From Metarhizium brunneum (Eukaryota > Ascomycota > Sordariomycetes > Hypocreales > Clavicipitaceae), in contig NC_089425.1 in the NCBI RefSeq assembly GCF_013426205.1, forward strand, positions 1,488,001-1,552,000: a stretch of DNA of 64,000 bases, in the 5' to 3' direction. Position numbers and translations under genes: made by a program. Below are positions 48,959 to 59,085 of the stretch, one piece after another; the stretch's first letter is position 1; each line of letters begins with the position of its first letter. Under the pieces are notes generated by a model that had not been told where the DNA came from, made no database searches, and worked only from the letters and a program-made list of their open reading frames with translations.

Positions 48959-49013
48959 TGTATTGCCTAAGACCATTACACAAGAGACCTCAGACCACCA
49001 GTCGCGACTGTAG

Positions 49014-49517
49014 TGGATTCCATCACACGTAACCAGGCAACCGCAGCCCAAGTCCAGCGTCTGGACTCTGGAAGACGCAACTCGGAACCCACTCACCGGA
49101 CAATTCTGGGCCTCTGGTCACGATGAAATTCTTTCAAGCCGTCGTCGTCTGCCAGTCTACAGACGATATCAAGAGATTCTCGACAATTACCACCAGTCTC
49201 GGGTAAAAGTTGTTCTGAGCGAGACCGGCACGGGCAAGTCAACCCAGGTCCCCCAGCTGCTCGTCTATGATGAGTATTCAAGTGGCAGTCTCCAGATTGC
49301 AAGTACCCAGCCGCGCCGACTAGCCGCCGCCGAACTCGCTGGTCGCGTTGGCCAAGCGTTCCATCGACGATGCGAAGGCCAGAAATCGAACTACCCAAGG
49401 GCAGCTAGCACCATAGCTTCCAGGCCGATCATCATTTCTCTCCCTACGAATCGACAAGTATCTGAGATGGATCAACGGGCGAAAGTCCAATACATTGAAG
49501 GGCGAAAGTCCACTTAA
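49014..49517 (+). pseudogene. DEAH-box RNA helicase fragment (Prp43-like N-terminal part)
   Basis: An open frame without a start codon runs from just after a TAG to the TAA at 49515. Residues read TLEDATRNPLTGQFW, then LPVYRRYQEIL, then the Walker A region SETGTGKSTQVPQ, then motif Ia TQPRRLAAAELAGRV. This is the order seen at the start of the Prp43/Prp22 helicase core. Motifs II-VI are absent. After about 49400 similarity ends, and the frame runs into hairpin repeats. Walker A differs from the usual GETGSGKTTQ. It is called a truncated pseudogene; a domesticated short protein is possible but lacks an ATG. Confidence 0.7.
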
Positions 49518-49587
49518 ACATTAACTGGCGAAAGCCCACTTCAACATTAACGGGCGAAAGTCCAATAGAATAAAGGCGAAAGCCCAA
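49477..49587 (+). repeat. Array of five GGGC-GAAA-GYCC hairpin units
   Basis: The motif GGCGAAAGYCCA occurs at about 49477, 49500, 49526, 49552 and 49574, spaced 22-26 nt apart. Two units are full 26-bp tandem copies (49501-49526 and 49527-49552, ending AACATTAAC). Each motif folds as a 3-4 bp stem closed by a GAAA (GNRA) tetraloop. The T/C change in the stem keeps pairing (G-U versus G-C). A sixth, decayed copy may lie at about 49607-49621. Confidence 0.8.
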
Positions 49588-49642
49588 TTTTCTACATTCC
49601 TTTATAGGTGCAAACCCGATTCCTTCATGGTTGTAAAACCTT

Positions 49643-49709
49643 GGGCACCCGCCCTAAAGGTCGTTCTGGCAGCCCTGTTGGGGAGTGGGTTCGATTCCCA
49701 CGACGATCC
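49643..49709 (+). other. tRNA-like minihelix (T-arm plus acceptor stem geometry)
   Basis: A perfect T-arm (GTGGG-TTCGATT-CCCAC, 49685-49701) is followed without spacer by GACGATC (49702-49708). That strand pairs with GGTCGTT at 49659-49665 to make a 7-bp acceptor-like stem. Only 19 nt separate the 5' strand from the T-arm, so D and anticodon arms are missing; a CCC-TGTT-GGG hairpin is in their place. A GGGC-ACCC-GCCC hairpin lies just upstream (49643-49654). It is not a functional tRNA. It could be a tRNA-derived retroelement end or a chance fold. Confidence 0.5.
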
Positions 49710-50691
49710 TTTGACTTTTGGCTCGGGGGATGACGTCGAATCGACTATGGGAGCGACCAGTTCTTCACTCGCTTTGTTGTTTTTATATCACCTCTTTTAT
49801 CAAATTTAGGTCCTTTTGATGTTGGACGTTTCCATTGTCGCATATAGATGTATATTTACATACATGTGTCGCTGAAATGGTAGGTGTTGACCATCAGAGA
49901 GGACGCCATCCTTGCATGTTGAGAAAGGAAATGGATTCCCCTCCACAACTTCGACCGAATATGTTCTGGTATTTGATACACATATGGTACTTTATATCTT
50001 TTTTTTTTCTTTCTTGGCAACTTCTTCATCTTTCACAAGCATTGACCACAGGACTCTGGAAGCATCTAGACCCTTTACACTGATATAAGACCCAGTCTAT
50101 TCGTGCGTAGGGCCTGGGAGAATAAGTATTTTCCGACACAATCGACCACTCAGAGGTGAAAGCACTGGCTTCTCCCACTGCCGCATGTTCGATGTTTCTC
50201 CCGGCAATAGAACGCCCATGTGGCCTCTCTCGGCCACCTCCTATGACGCAACGGCAGGCGTCCTCAGTCAACATTGCACATGTGGTCTTTTGACACGTTC
50301 CTAGCGCTATTTCTCGGGCCATTTATGTCTACGCTCTCATCCGTCGGCATCCAAGAGCCCTCGGCGCTTGCCTAGACTCTGGAGAAGCTTAATGTGTTTA
50401 GAGATCTTGTCATGGTTTAACCGCACCAAGCAAAAGGCAATTCCACTACTGCCTGTTAGAGTTGAACCTTATGTACTTCTTGGTTATCGATGCTCTGTAT
50501 TCCACCCGTTGACATTTCTGTCACTGGATTCTGCATAACGTATCAAAGCCTTGGTGGACATGCTGCAGAATAGCTGATGCAATATCGCACATGGAGCATT
50601 TGTAGGGTTCATGCGAGGTGCATCCTGATCATTGAAGAAACAGTACAGATACTTAAAGGCGAATCTCGGTATTTTATTGTTGAGTCAAAAT

Positions 50692-50790
50692 TGAGGGTTA
50701 TCGTCAGGGGTCCCAAGGGGCTTGTAGGGGGCCCCGACCGGGTATAAAGGGGTCAAATTTGCAGGATTTTTCATCATTCAACTGAATCCT
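50692..50790. repeat. Diverged GGGG-rich repeat, copy 1
   Basis: The stretch starting GAGGGTTATCGTCAGGGG matches 54984 onward (GAGGGTCATCG-CAGGGG) at about 27 of 31 positions in the same orientation. Weaker similarity follows, including GGGTAT(A/C)AA and TTTGCAGG. Confidence 0.55.
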
Positions 50791-51099
50791 ATTATCATCA
50801 TTAATGAAGCTATTGATTGAACCCTGAAAAGTCTCTTAAAACATCAACGTTTTCTACTACGAAAATTGCTGTTGTCAACTCAACATTTATATTCCACTTC
50901 GTGATTTCTACCACACTACGGGCATGTAAGTGACCTTCGTCAATTAGAGCGCATCCGGGACACGCAGAAATCCAAATGAGACTCATTGACTGTACGAGGC
51001 ACGGTGTAGTGAAGGTAATTTCTCTAAGAAAGTGGCAAAAACATATTGTTGCTTTCATTGATCGAGTTGACCGCCTCAAGTCACGGTGATTTTTCTAAC

Positions 51100-52580
51100 C
51101 CATGACAAATCTTTGCAATTCATTTTTGCAATTCATTGAAGCGAATCTTGAGCAAGGCTCGGTGTCGGCGCAAACGAAAACGGCTAAAGGTGCCACAAGC
51201 TATACTCACGCGTCACAAGAGCTTTGAGCCAGACAATCTTCAACTTGCACAGAAATCACCAAACTCGGAAGATAAAGCACCAGACTTGATAAGACGACTT
51301 GACACATCTCCTGTCCCCGGTTTTCCAAACTCCTCTCCTTCCCTGCCCGACGCCGTAAAGGCAAAGGTATCTGGCAGGAGCGACTTTGAGTGGGGAGTGC
51401 CATGGCATCGAGCATGAAATAGTCGACCAGCGGCAGCTAGATTTTATTGTGGACTTTAAAAAACGCCTGGCAGCATCGACGAGGGTTGCAATACCATCGG
51501 CCGGGAAAGACTTGCTGTCGAGCCCTGAGTCTGCCCAGAAGCTCGTGGACCAGCTACACACCGACAGACCGAGCTGAGAAGCAGCGGCGGGTTAAGAGAG
51601 AACAAGTCGAAAAGCTAGGACGATTTCTTATATGGTTTGACATGCAGAATGTTGGGTTGCACACGGCGATCGACCCGCTGTCAGCCTCCAGATATCCCTC
51701 TCCCCCCGCGCATGAAGATCACGATATGGTACTGAAATACGCCAGGCCATGCTAGCTGCAAGTGAATTTGGGTTCTAGATTGTGGATTGACCAGGGATCT
51801 TGGACAGCCTTCTTCCCGAACGTTACGTTCAGGAATTAAGGTGATATTATGTGCTCATGCGTCTCTGCCTGGTGCAGCCCTCCATGTCAACAAGTATCCT
51901 TTGCACAGTTATACAAAGAGGTTATATCGACGTTATGGCCAGCAACTTTGTTTGGTCTTTCGTGGCACCATATTGGCAGCGCATGGCTTAGCGGTTCCAA
52001 ACGACCTGGTGAATAACACCGCAGAAACTTTCCCGAGCCCTGGCGACAAGCCACTACGAGAAGCCAGCAAACCCGTCAAGCATCAGACATGAGTGAGAAG
52101 AAAGGTCCAGACAGGGACGACTTCACAATTGGTGGGATATGTGCGATTGTCCCGGAATACGTCGCTTCTATAGCCGTTCTTGACGAAGAACATGCTCAGG
52201 TAGAGTGGCGAACGGGAAAAAACATGCTATGCTTTGAAATGGAAGCAGCCGGGTCAATGAACCGCTTCCCTTGCCTCATCATTCACGGTATTTGCAACTA
52301 CTCTGATTCTCATAAAAATAAGCTCCTGGTCGAATCCCTCCTCTATAAGTCTGCAAACCATGGCCATGGACGACAGCCGTACAGCTGCTGATTGACAACG
52401 GTGTTGACCTCGAATCCAGGGATAGAGATGACATGGATTGAACACCCTTGCTTCAGGCAGTGGCGCGCGGTCTTGTCTCCGTCGTCATCCTGCTATTACG
52501 GAACAAGACCAATGTTGCCGTGGCTGACGCCTTTGTTCTGGTCCATTTGCCGTGTGATAGCAGACAACATTGAAGAGACT
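51100..52580 (+). pseudogene. Remnant of an NLR-type gene (nucleoside phosphorylase-like start, ankyrin end)
   Basis: At 52089-52391 the frame reads DRDDFTIGGICAIVPEYVAS, then jumps to NMLCFEMEAAGSMNRFPCLI and GICNYSDSHKNK. These are the two ends of the purine/uridine phosphorylase-like domain that opens many fungal NACHT/NB-ARC proteins, with most of the domain deleted between them. At about 52380-52530 an ankyrin repeat follows (LIDNGVDLESRDRDDMD, stop, TPLLQAVARGLVSVVILLLR). A TGA stands where TGG (Trp) is expected in DW-TPL. Upstream (51136-51755) lie fragments with protein-like composition (for example GLHTAIDPLSASRYPSPPAH) that I cannot assign. No nucleotide-binding domain remains. It was once probably a self/non-self or stress receptor; now it is broken. 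Confidence 0.65.
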
Positions 52581-52746
52581 TGACGGTAGCGCAACGGATA
52601 AACAGTTTGAGAAGGCTCAGAATCATTTCATGACATTGGCTCCCCTATGCAGCCAGGTTTAACTAACTGCAGACCTCTCTTGAGGACCATGACACTCATC
52701 TTCCAGTGAACCAAGTCGCCTCTTAGAATCCGTCAATCGACATCAA

Positions 52747-53910
52747 TCATTCTATCAGCCCCCGAGCAGGCGCCAGCCACACGGCCGTGGCGGCTTGAAC
52801 CGTACCATTGAACTTGTCCCCGTCAGACGCAGGTATTTCAAGAGCCACCTCACTGACCTCGTGGATACAGGCCCCATCAAAGCCGAGGATATAAACCTTG
52901 CCAGCGGCGGCATCCGTCAAGGCCAGGTATTGAACGTCGGAAGAAGTTTCGGCCACCCACGGCGCGGGCTCAACCGCGTTTGAGCCGCCTCCGCTCGTCG
53001 GTGTCTCCCAGAGATCAGTAGCCTCCGTACGCACCAGCCGGCCTTGACTGTCCAGTTCAAAAGCCGACACGTAGCCGTTGGGACTGGCATCAGAGCCCCT
53101 GGTGGACGCGAACAAGTATCTAGGGGCGTGGCCCGGCGGTCCGGTCGAGAAGCGGACCTCATCCGCGGCGTAGTCGGATGCGTTCTTGCCCGGTGGCAAA
53201 ACACTCGCGCCCTGGAGGTGCTCTAGGTCCTGCACGGTTCCGTCCCCGCGCCTATTCACTCGGAACACGTCCACCATGTTGGAGTGCTCCTGGATGACGT
53301 ACAAGATGTGTCCGTTTGGATGGGGCCAGGCATGGCGCGGGCCGTCGTCCTCCCTCGCCGCCTTGTTCTTCTGCTGCTCTGTGAGAAGGGCAGACGACCC
53401 GTTGGCTTGTTGTGAAACGGAAAACGTCCACACGGCATTCGACCCTATGTCTGCGACGTACAGCGTGCGGCCGTCAGGGCTCAGATCGGCGCTGTGCGCT
53501 CCGGTGCGAAGACCGTCGACGCCACCAGGGCTGCCGTTAGCAAATTCAAGCTGTTGTGCTAGGTCGCCCAGGGAGCCGTCGCTGTCTAGATGGAATGCCT
53601 CGCCGGTGGCGCCGCCAGCGCTGTACAGATGCGAGTCGGAGGCGACGACGTAACCGGGCGAATTGGCTACCGGCTTGGTGTTTATCGGCTCGAGGGTGTG
53701 GAATGAGCCGTCGAGTTGGCTTTTGTAGGCCGCCACGCTGGGGGGATCCCACGCTGCGGCGTACAGCGTCTTTTGGTTTGGCGCAAAGGAAAGCCAGGCG
53801 TGAGGAGCGGTCGCATGACTGACGTGCGTGACGTTGAGATGGGCAAGGAGAGGGTCGAAGGAGAGGGTGTATATGTACGGGACGTTGAACGTGCCCACGA
53901 ATAGCTCCAT
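52747..53910 (-). CDS. Carboxy-cis,cis-muconate cyclase/lactonase-like beta-propeller, 387 aa
   Basis: This single-exon gene is placed at MELFVGTFNVPYIYTL, where the family begins; an in-frame ATG nine codons upstream (53937) is possible. The protein is a lactonase-type seven-bladed propeller (PF10282-like). Recurring blade motifs include HAWLSFAPNQKTLYAA, HSADLSPDGRTLYVADIGS, RHAWPHPNGHILYVI and PRYLFASTRGS. The Neurospora member converts 3-carboxy-cis,cis-muconate to its lactone in the beta-ketoadipate pathway for protocatechuate breakdown; other relatives are 6-phosphogluconolactonases. No signal peptide is visible. The substrate is inferred from the family only. The gene lies intact between decayed repeats. 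Confidence 0.85.
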   Translation of the reverse strand: MELFVGTFNVPYIYTLSFDPLLAHLNVTHVSHATAPHAWLSFAPNQKTLYAAAWDPPSVAAYKSQLDGSFHTLEPINTKPVANSPGYVVASDSHLYSAGGATGEAFHLDSDGSLGDLAQQLEFANGSPGGVDGLRTGAHSADLSPDGRTLYVADIGSNAVWTFSVSQQANGSSALLTEQQKNKAAREDDGPRHAWPHPNGHILYVIQEHSNMVDVFRVNRRGDGTVQDLEHLQGASVLPPGKNASDYAADEVRFSTGPPGHAPRYLFASTRGSDASPNGYVSAFELDSQGRLVRTEATDLWETPTSGGGSNAVEPAPWVAETSSDVQYLALTDAAAGKVYILGFDGACIHEVSEVALEIPASDGDKFNGTVQAATAVWLAPARGLIE

Positions 53911-56900
53911 GTTTGGATGGGTTTTGTGACTTGACAACTTTGGCTTTTTTTTTTTGGCTTCGAGTACTTTTTTTGTCTAAGCCGTGGCTGCATGTGTGAA
54001 TTAAATAGATCATATCAATACCACTAGGGGGCCTCGCAGCTACCTTTCATCACTGGTGGTTGCTCTGAGTACTACGCGGCCCTTGGCTATAGTTTTCATG
54101 CGATTGGCGATTTACGTCCCCGTGCGTATTTCCGAGACGGGTCGGATGCAACCCTTAGACTTTTGAACAAGCATATGTATGCGACATGCCCTGTTGTCTT
54201 GCCACTCGAGAAGGGCGCATGGGCCGTTTGTACGAGACCTTGCATTAAGACGGTACCAGAAACAGAACAAGCTGCGTAGTCCCAAAGTCATGCCCGAGGA
54301 AATAACAGTAAAAAGCCGCATAACACGAGTTGCTGATTTTGACTCAAATTCCACGCGCCAGGGGAGTTTTCTGCGCCGCGCCCTAGGAATACGCGCAGCG
54401 GTAGTGGATACAAAGTTTTGAGAAACGTCACGCCGAGACTGCCGCAGCGGGCATAGGTTCATCGCCTCGACTTGCAGCCGGTGCCATCATCCGAGATGAC
54501 GGCGTACCAAGCCGGCGTGGATCACGCGCGGATCACAAGTTGTGCGGCGAACCGTCCTCCGTATATCCGGTTCGGCAGGTTCCGAATTTCCTTGGCCGTT
54601 CATTACTAATGGCACTAGATGGCAATCGACTGCCACGGCTCGCGGGGACGAAGTGCCGATTGGCACGATGGGCCTGGCGCTGACGAATTGGGCCAAGATG
54701 GCGTCATTACGGGACGTGCTTTTGCAAGATCGGAACAAAGACTGAAGATGTTTCCGAAATCTACACGCGGCCTGTTGCAATTATGCTTTTGTTCGTCTTG
54801 CTGTTTATAAAACGTGCAAGATTTATATGCTGCGTTTATGAGTATTAGATGACTGGAGGTAAAGAGTAATTTGACGCATGCTGATACACATATGTTGAGT
54901 TCAAAACGTGCTAAATAAATGTTCAAACGGTCCAGTCACGATGATTGCTTTTTCGAGGGTTCAAATTGGGGCTGCCATGTTGGATGAGGGTCATCGCAGG
55001 GGTTCTCAGGGGCTCCAACAGGGTATCAAAGGGACCAATCTTCCGGGTTTGCAGGGCTTTCAGCTAAATTCTTCAATCACCGTCAATATCAGCGTTTTGC
55101 TCTATCGAGGTGCCTGTAATTCTCTGAAAATATCTTCATTTCAGCCCTTATAGGGATATAAATTGAGTCGACAATGGCTGCATCTTCACTCTAGATGCAG
55201 GATCTACAGTGAGCCTTATGAGAGCAATGGGCGAAAAATATAAGCAGGTACAGCAAGTGTATTGGCATGGCATGTTAATCCTGCCATCTGTGTTAGTTTT
55301 GACATTATACATGCCAATCTCCTCACATGCTCGGTGGGAAGCTTCTCAAGTTACAACTTATACCCACAACCCGAGTAATCCTTACCAAATTGGACGCGAG
55401 TCACACCCGCACTGAATATACGCAGCCCGCTATACAGCTCTTGCGCATTTGCTATTTCCGAAGCCCCGGTAATGAAATATGGCCTCAATAACGCGAAGTG
55501 ACCAGGCAAAGGCCTCGTGAGCCATTTCCGCGCCGGCCAGCTCGGAAGAGAAAACTTGGGCGACCTCAACACATTCAACGTCACAGTCCGCGTCGCTTGG
55601 AGTGCGGCTGCGTTGTTGATGACGTGCCCGCTAACACAGCCAACTCATCCTGTTGGCCCTTTTTGCGAGCTGGAAGAGGACACTGGCTGAAGGACCAGTT
55701 CAATAATCGTCATGATGCTGTATACATCTTGCCAATTGTCTTGTTGCTCTCCACCTGGAGAGCCTGATATAGATCGTCCACTTTCTCCTTGGCGTCATAT
55801 CCTGCTGGAGGATAGTTTCCCAGACTTTTCCAATACTCCATCTCATCTCCTGCTTCTTGCCCTGTTCCAGTGGCTCTGGAAAAGGTGTCTCCGGCAAGAC
55901 CACTTGATTCCGTCGAGCGGGCCTGGGGTGAATACGACGATGTGGGCCGTGATATTTAACGTGTCCCAAGCCTAACACCAGCTTTTCCCGATCCTGGACG
56001 ACCAACATCTCTCCATCATACACGAACAGCGCGTGTGCCGACTCGTCAGATCTATTCATCGCAGGTTGATGTCTCTCTGATAGTGTGATCGACAGCTCCT
56101 CCACGCATACGAGAGTCCGAGTTCATGTTTTGAATCTCTTTGGCCTTGTGGAAGTGTGCCAGGTGTTTAGCTATAGGCGAAGTATATTAATATACACCAG
56201 ATGACTGGTTTTCCCCATGACCCGATCTCATTCAGGTCACGGGCTGGCAGGCTTCATCCAACCAAACTGCCTGCCTACGTGCGAATCACGGCTCCATCCT
56301 GTGGCAGGACTAGGAGATGCACGAGCTGCAAGTGAAGCACCAAGACCCAGAGAGCATCTTCTCTATGGAAAACCTCACGAGGCGGTTCTCTCTCCTCGGT
56401 ACGCCCTCTCTTCATAGCTTGTGACGACAACCGACGCAAAGGAACCCAGCTTGACCAGGACATCGAAGGGATTCAACTTTGGTCCAGCGGTGGAAGGCTG
56501 AACATACTGCAAGGGTTTTTTGCTTCACAGCGTGCTGCTCGACGCCGGCGTGCGTAGCCCTCTTGTATCGAGGGATGAGACAGAGCAAGAAAACGCGAAT
56601 GCGCCTCGCTGGGGCGACTTTGAAAGATCAGATGAGCTGATACACAGATAAGTTTTGGGGCCCAGCTGATTGGTACATTGATGTATCCGTGATTGAGGTC
56701 CTGAAGATGCGGGAGAGGGAGATTGCGGCGACGTGTCTGGACGCTTCCAACAGGCAGTCGAGTGAGCCTATGCGGAATGTAATGGGCATGATGGGCAATG
56801 TATACCACAAGTTAAAGTTTGAGATTGTACAGGCCAAAAATTCTGGTGAGGGTGTGCTCCGTTGCCGACACTCTATTGAACCTGGCTCCGAGCCTCTGGC

Positions 56901-57385
56901 AAGGCGGCTGGGTGAAGCATAGTTCTCAGGACAACGCCTGCTAGGTTCTCTATCAGCATAGCTATACAAGGCTAAAATCATTGAGCGCAAAAAAGTCAGC
57001 CCAGACATGCGGACGCAAAACAAGCAGCTGGATCTCGGCGATGGCCGATACAGAGGAGTAGCTTTCCATATGCAGGACAAACTGGACGAATGTCCGTATA
57101 AATCGGACCACTCCTGTGCTGATGGGGGCTTACAAGACGCAAAGGGCACCTTTGACCTCACGGTCAAGACGTGTTTCTCGGCAAAGATTGATGCTGGCCG
57201 GTGCCGTGTCCAAGTTGACATCTTTACACCAATCCTCAGATGTAGTGAAGGAACATGAATGCAACTTCATTTCCGATTGTGGAAGGAGCCACCGTCTAGT
57301 CACCGTCCAAGGTACCTCATTACTCTATAGTCTTACAAATGCCCTCTGATGCACAAGATTTCTACATAGAACGCTCTTGGATTCT
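53911..57385. other. 3.5-kb stretch of decayed accessory sequence
   Basis: It contains repeat copy 2 (54984-55083) and many short frames on both strands. The longest are a minus-strand frame at 56628-57221 and one at 55700-56104, which I could not match to any family. A plus-strand frame 56689-56922 (MREREIAATCLDAS...) has a protein-like feel but no partner exons. No gene is called. Confidence 0.4.
54984..55083. repeat. Diverged GGGG-rich repeat, copy 2
   Basis: This is the partner of the copy at 50692, in direct orientation about 4.3 kb away. The pair flanks the NLR remnant and the lactonase gene. Confidence 0.55.
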
Positions 57386-57683
57386 TCACTTGGCTAACGC
57401 ATCAGCGTCCAGAGCTTGGCCATGGTAGTTGAAGCCATCTTTCGAAGCCACAAAAAACGTACAACTTGGTGAAACGTCACTTGCAATCCAGCTCGGGTCT
57501 CTCCTACCAAAATCACCTCCCTCATGCTGCTTCCCTGGCGAATCGACCATCATCACCCTCGGCGCCTTCGCGTACCAGGTAACCATTTTTGTGCCACGAT
57601 TCTTAATATCAAAGATAATTAAATGAATTCCAGATAAGGCAGTCAATCATTACCTTCACGTTTTGACGATAAACTGATGCCAT
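57386..57683 (-). CDS. Small hypothetical protein, 81 aa, two exons
   Basis: The exons are 57683-57654 (30 nt, MASVYRQNVK) and 57601-57386, joined across a 52-nt intron with GTAATG donor and TTAAG acceptor in phase 0. The product reads NRGTKMVTWYAKAPRV, then SPGKQHEGGDFGRRDPSWIA, then SCTFFVASKDGFNYHGQALD and ends ADALAK. It has protein-like composition with aromatic and charged residues interspersed, and no transmembrane segment or signal peptide. I do not recognise a domain. It is divergently placed 301 bp from the thiamine-binding-like gene. The model rests on splice-site quality and frame only. Confidence 0.45.
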
Positions 57684-57984
57684 ATTTACGTAGATCGATT
57701 GCCACCCAGACCATGGAGACGCAGCGTAACCAACCACCATTGGAGTCAAATGGTGCGCAACAAAACTTTATTCGAGAAACATGCAGAACTTAACCCTAAA
57801 ATCCACCAACAATACTGCGTCACGTACCCCCGTAACCCAAGAAGGCTGATGATGGCTGATGATTTCGCCACCACGCGATGAGTATATATGCGCACTCTTC
57901 TCTTCATCCCCTTCTCTGGACTCTGATTGCTACGTAAAATTCCGCATCGTGTCTGACACTGATTAGCAGAATACGTCCTTCGTC

Positions 57985-58444
57985 ATGGATTACAACTTGC
58001 TGCCTACCCCACCGAAGTGTCTAGCCGACTTTAATCTGGTTCCTGTAAGCCCAACTGACCAAGATTTGCATCTAGTTGTATAGTAACGCGGGTAACAGAT
58101 TGGGACTGGTGAGGCTTCAATTGCCGAAGAACTTGCAGAAGTAGAACGACTTCTCAAACACACCGGGGTGAAGCATACAATGCAGACAACGGGAACAGTA
58201 CTTGGTAAGGTCGACCTGCCTTCAGTATCCTAGTGCTTTCTAGGGAAAGCGTTTCCAAACCGTTTCAGTACTAATTGGTATTATCGCAGAGGGTACTTGG
58301 GATGAAGTCATGAATGCGATCGGCAAGGCCCATGCTGCTGTCCATAAACGCGGCGTGGCAAAAGTCCAGTCGGAAATCAGGATAGGAACCAAGGTGAGAG
58401 ACCTGAATAAGGGTCTACTTCATGTGCAGTGGCAGTCTATCTAA
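57985..58444 (+). CDS. MTH1187/Ecm15-like thiamine-binding-fold protein, 3' end uncertain
   Basis: The exons are 57985-58044, 58099-58204 and 58290 onward, with clean GT-AG introns and phase-correct joins. The product reads CLADFNLVPIGTGEASIAEE, then VERLLKHTGVKHTMQTTGTV, then EGTWDEVMNAIGKAHAAVHK and SEIRIGTK. This is the UPF0045/MTH1187 fold, about 100 residues, whose members bind thiamine or related ligands and form tetramers. Homologues continue after RIGT(K/R) with TDK and a final helix. Here two endings are possible. Reading through the donor-like GTGAGA at 58394 gives VRDLNKG...QWQSI and a stop at 58442-58444. Splicing to the AG before AACCGATAA gives only two more residues. Either way the last helix is lost, so the gene may be decaying. 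Confidence 0.7.
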
Positions 58445-59085
58445 TTTTAAGCGCATAGAACCGATAAAGCGGGAGGAGAACACGCCCCTGTTGGCAAGCC
58501 CGAGTGATGCAACGTTCTGGGGACCTAGAATAACTGCACAGGGAGATTGGAACCTGGAGAGGGAGGAAGCATTTTGTAAGAACCAGTACTGGGCTGGTCG
58601 CTCTATAACATGCGTATCTAACATGCACGTACTGCAGTTGGAGAGAGAACAAGTTGATGCTTTTTTTTTAATTCTGACACAGATCAGCTCAGTGAGGGTT
58701 AGTACCGTCATTTTGTTCACATAGGCACTGCCTTAGAGAAACACATGTGAATACGCTCATCTTTCCTGCTTTTATACGCAGGAGCAGTCAGCAATGCAGC
58801 GTTCCTACGGCTCCCGACAAGAATGCTATTACTGCATATATCCAAATTGCAAACTTTCTATACAAACTCCATCACAGTTTACCAAGCATTAATAAAGCAT
58901 GGTAGCCTTTACACCAAGGTCCAGAAATACTCCCTTGAGTCTTGATCCAAGCGACATGGCCGCCATGTTGACGTCAGGATGACGGACGAAGCTGGTGGCG
59001 CCGATTTGTGGTCCAGCGCCATATAAAGCTCACAAAGGGGGCAAAATAGCCCGTTTAGTTGGGGTGGACATGGACGGTCCAAACA
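58445..59085. other. Intergenic region upstream of the TDT transporter
   Basis: No supported gene is seen. A GATAAAG patch at about 58464 could be the remains of the lost 3' end of the preceding gene. Confidence 0.45.

Larger units (their letters stand above)
47810..49013. other. Intergenic region with repeat fragments
   Basis: It holds the upstream region of the beta-lactamase-like gene, one copy of a dispersed repeat (48066-48119) and a duplicated ~31-48 bp unit (48863-48958). It also has a TATATA sequence at about 48812 followed by a T run. No coding content was found. Confidence 0.45.
49518..51100. other. Decayed accessory sequence without genes
   Basis: Apart from the hairpin array, the minihelix and one dispersed repeat (about 50692-50790), no coding content is recognised. 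A minus-strand 89-codon frame at 50810-51079 has no known family. Confidence 0.4.

Noticed and set aside
49659..49709. Functional tRNA gene
   Set aside because: The T-arm and acceptor pairing are good, but only 19 nt lie between the acceptor 5' strand and the T-arm, so D and anticodon arms cannot form.
35941..53910. A single large secondary-metabolite cluster including the beta-lactamase-like and lactonase genes
   Set aside because: No core synthase (PKS, NRPS, terpene cyclase) is present, and decayed sequence separates the lactonase from the others; only the four-gene group at 35.9-44.1 kb is compact enough to propose.
56628..57221. 198-codon minus-strand frame
   Set aside because: Cys/Ser/Arg-rich with no domain; the opposite strand is equally open, so coding cannot be argued for either.
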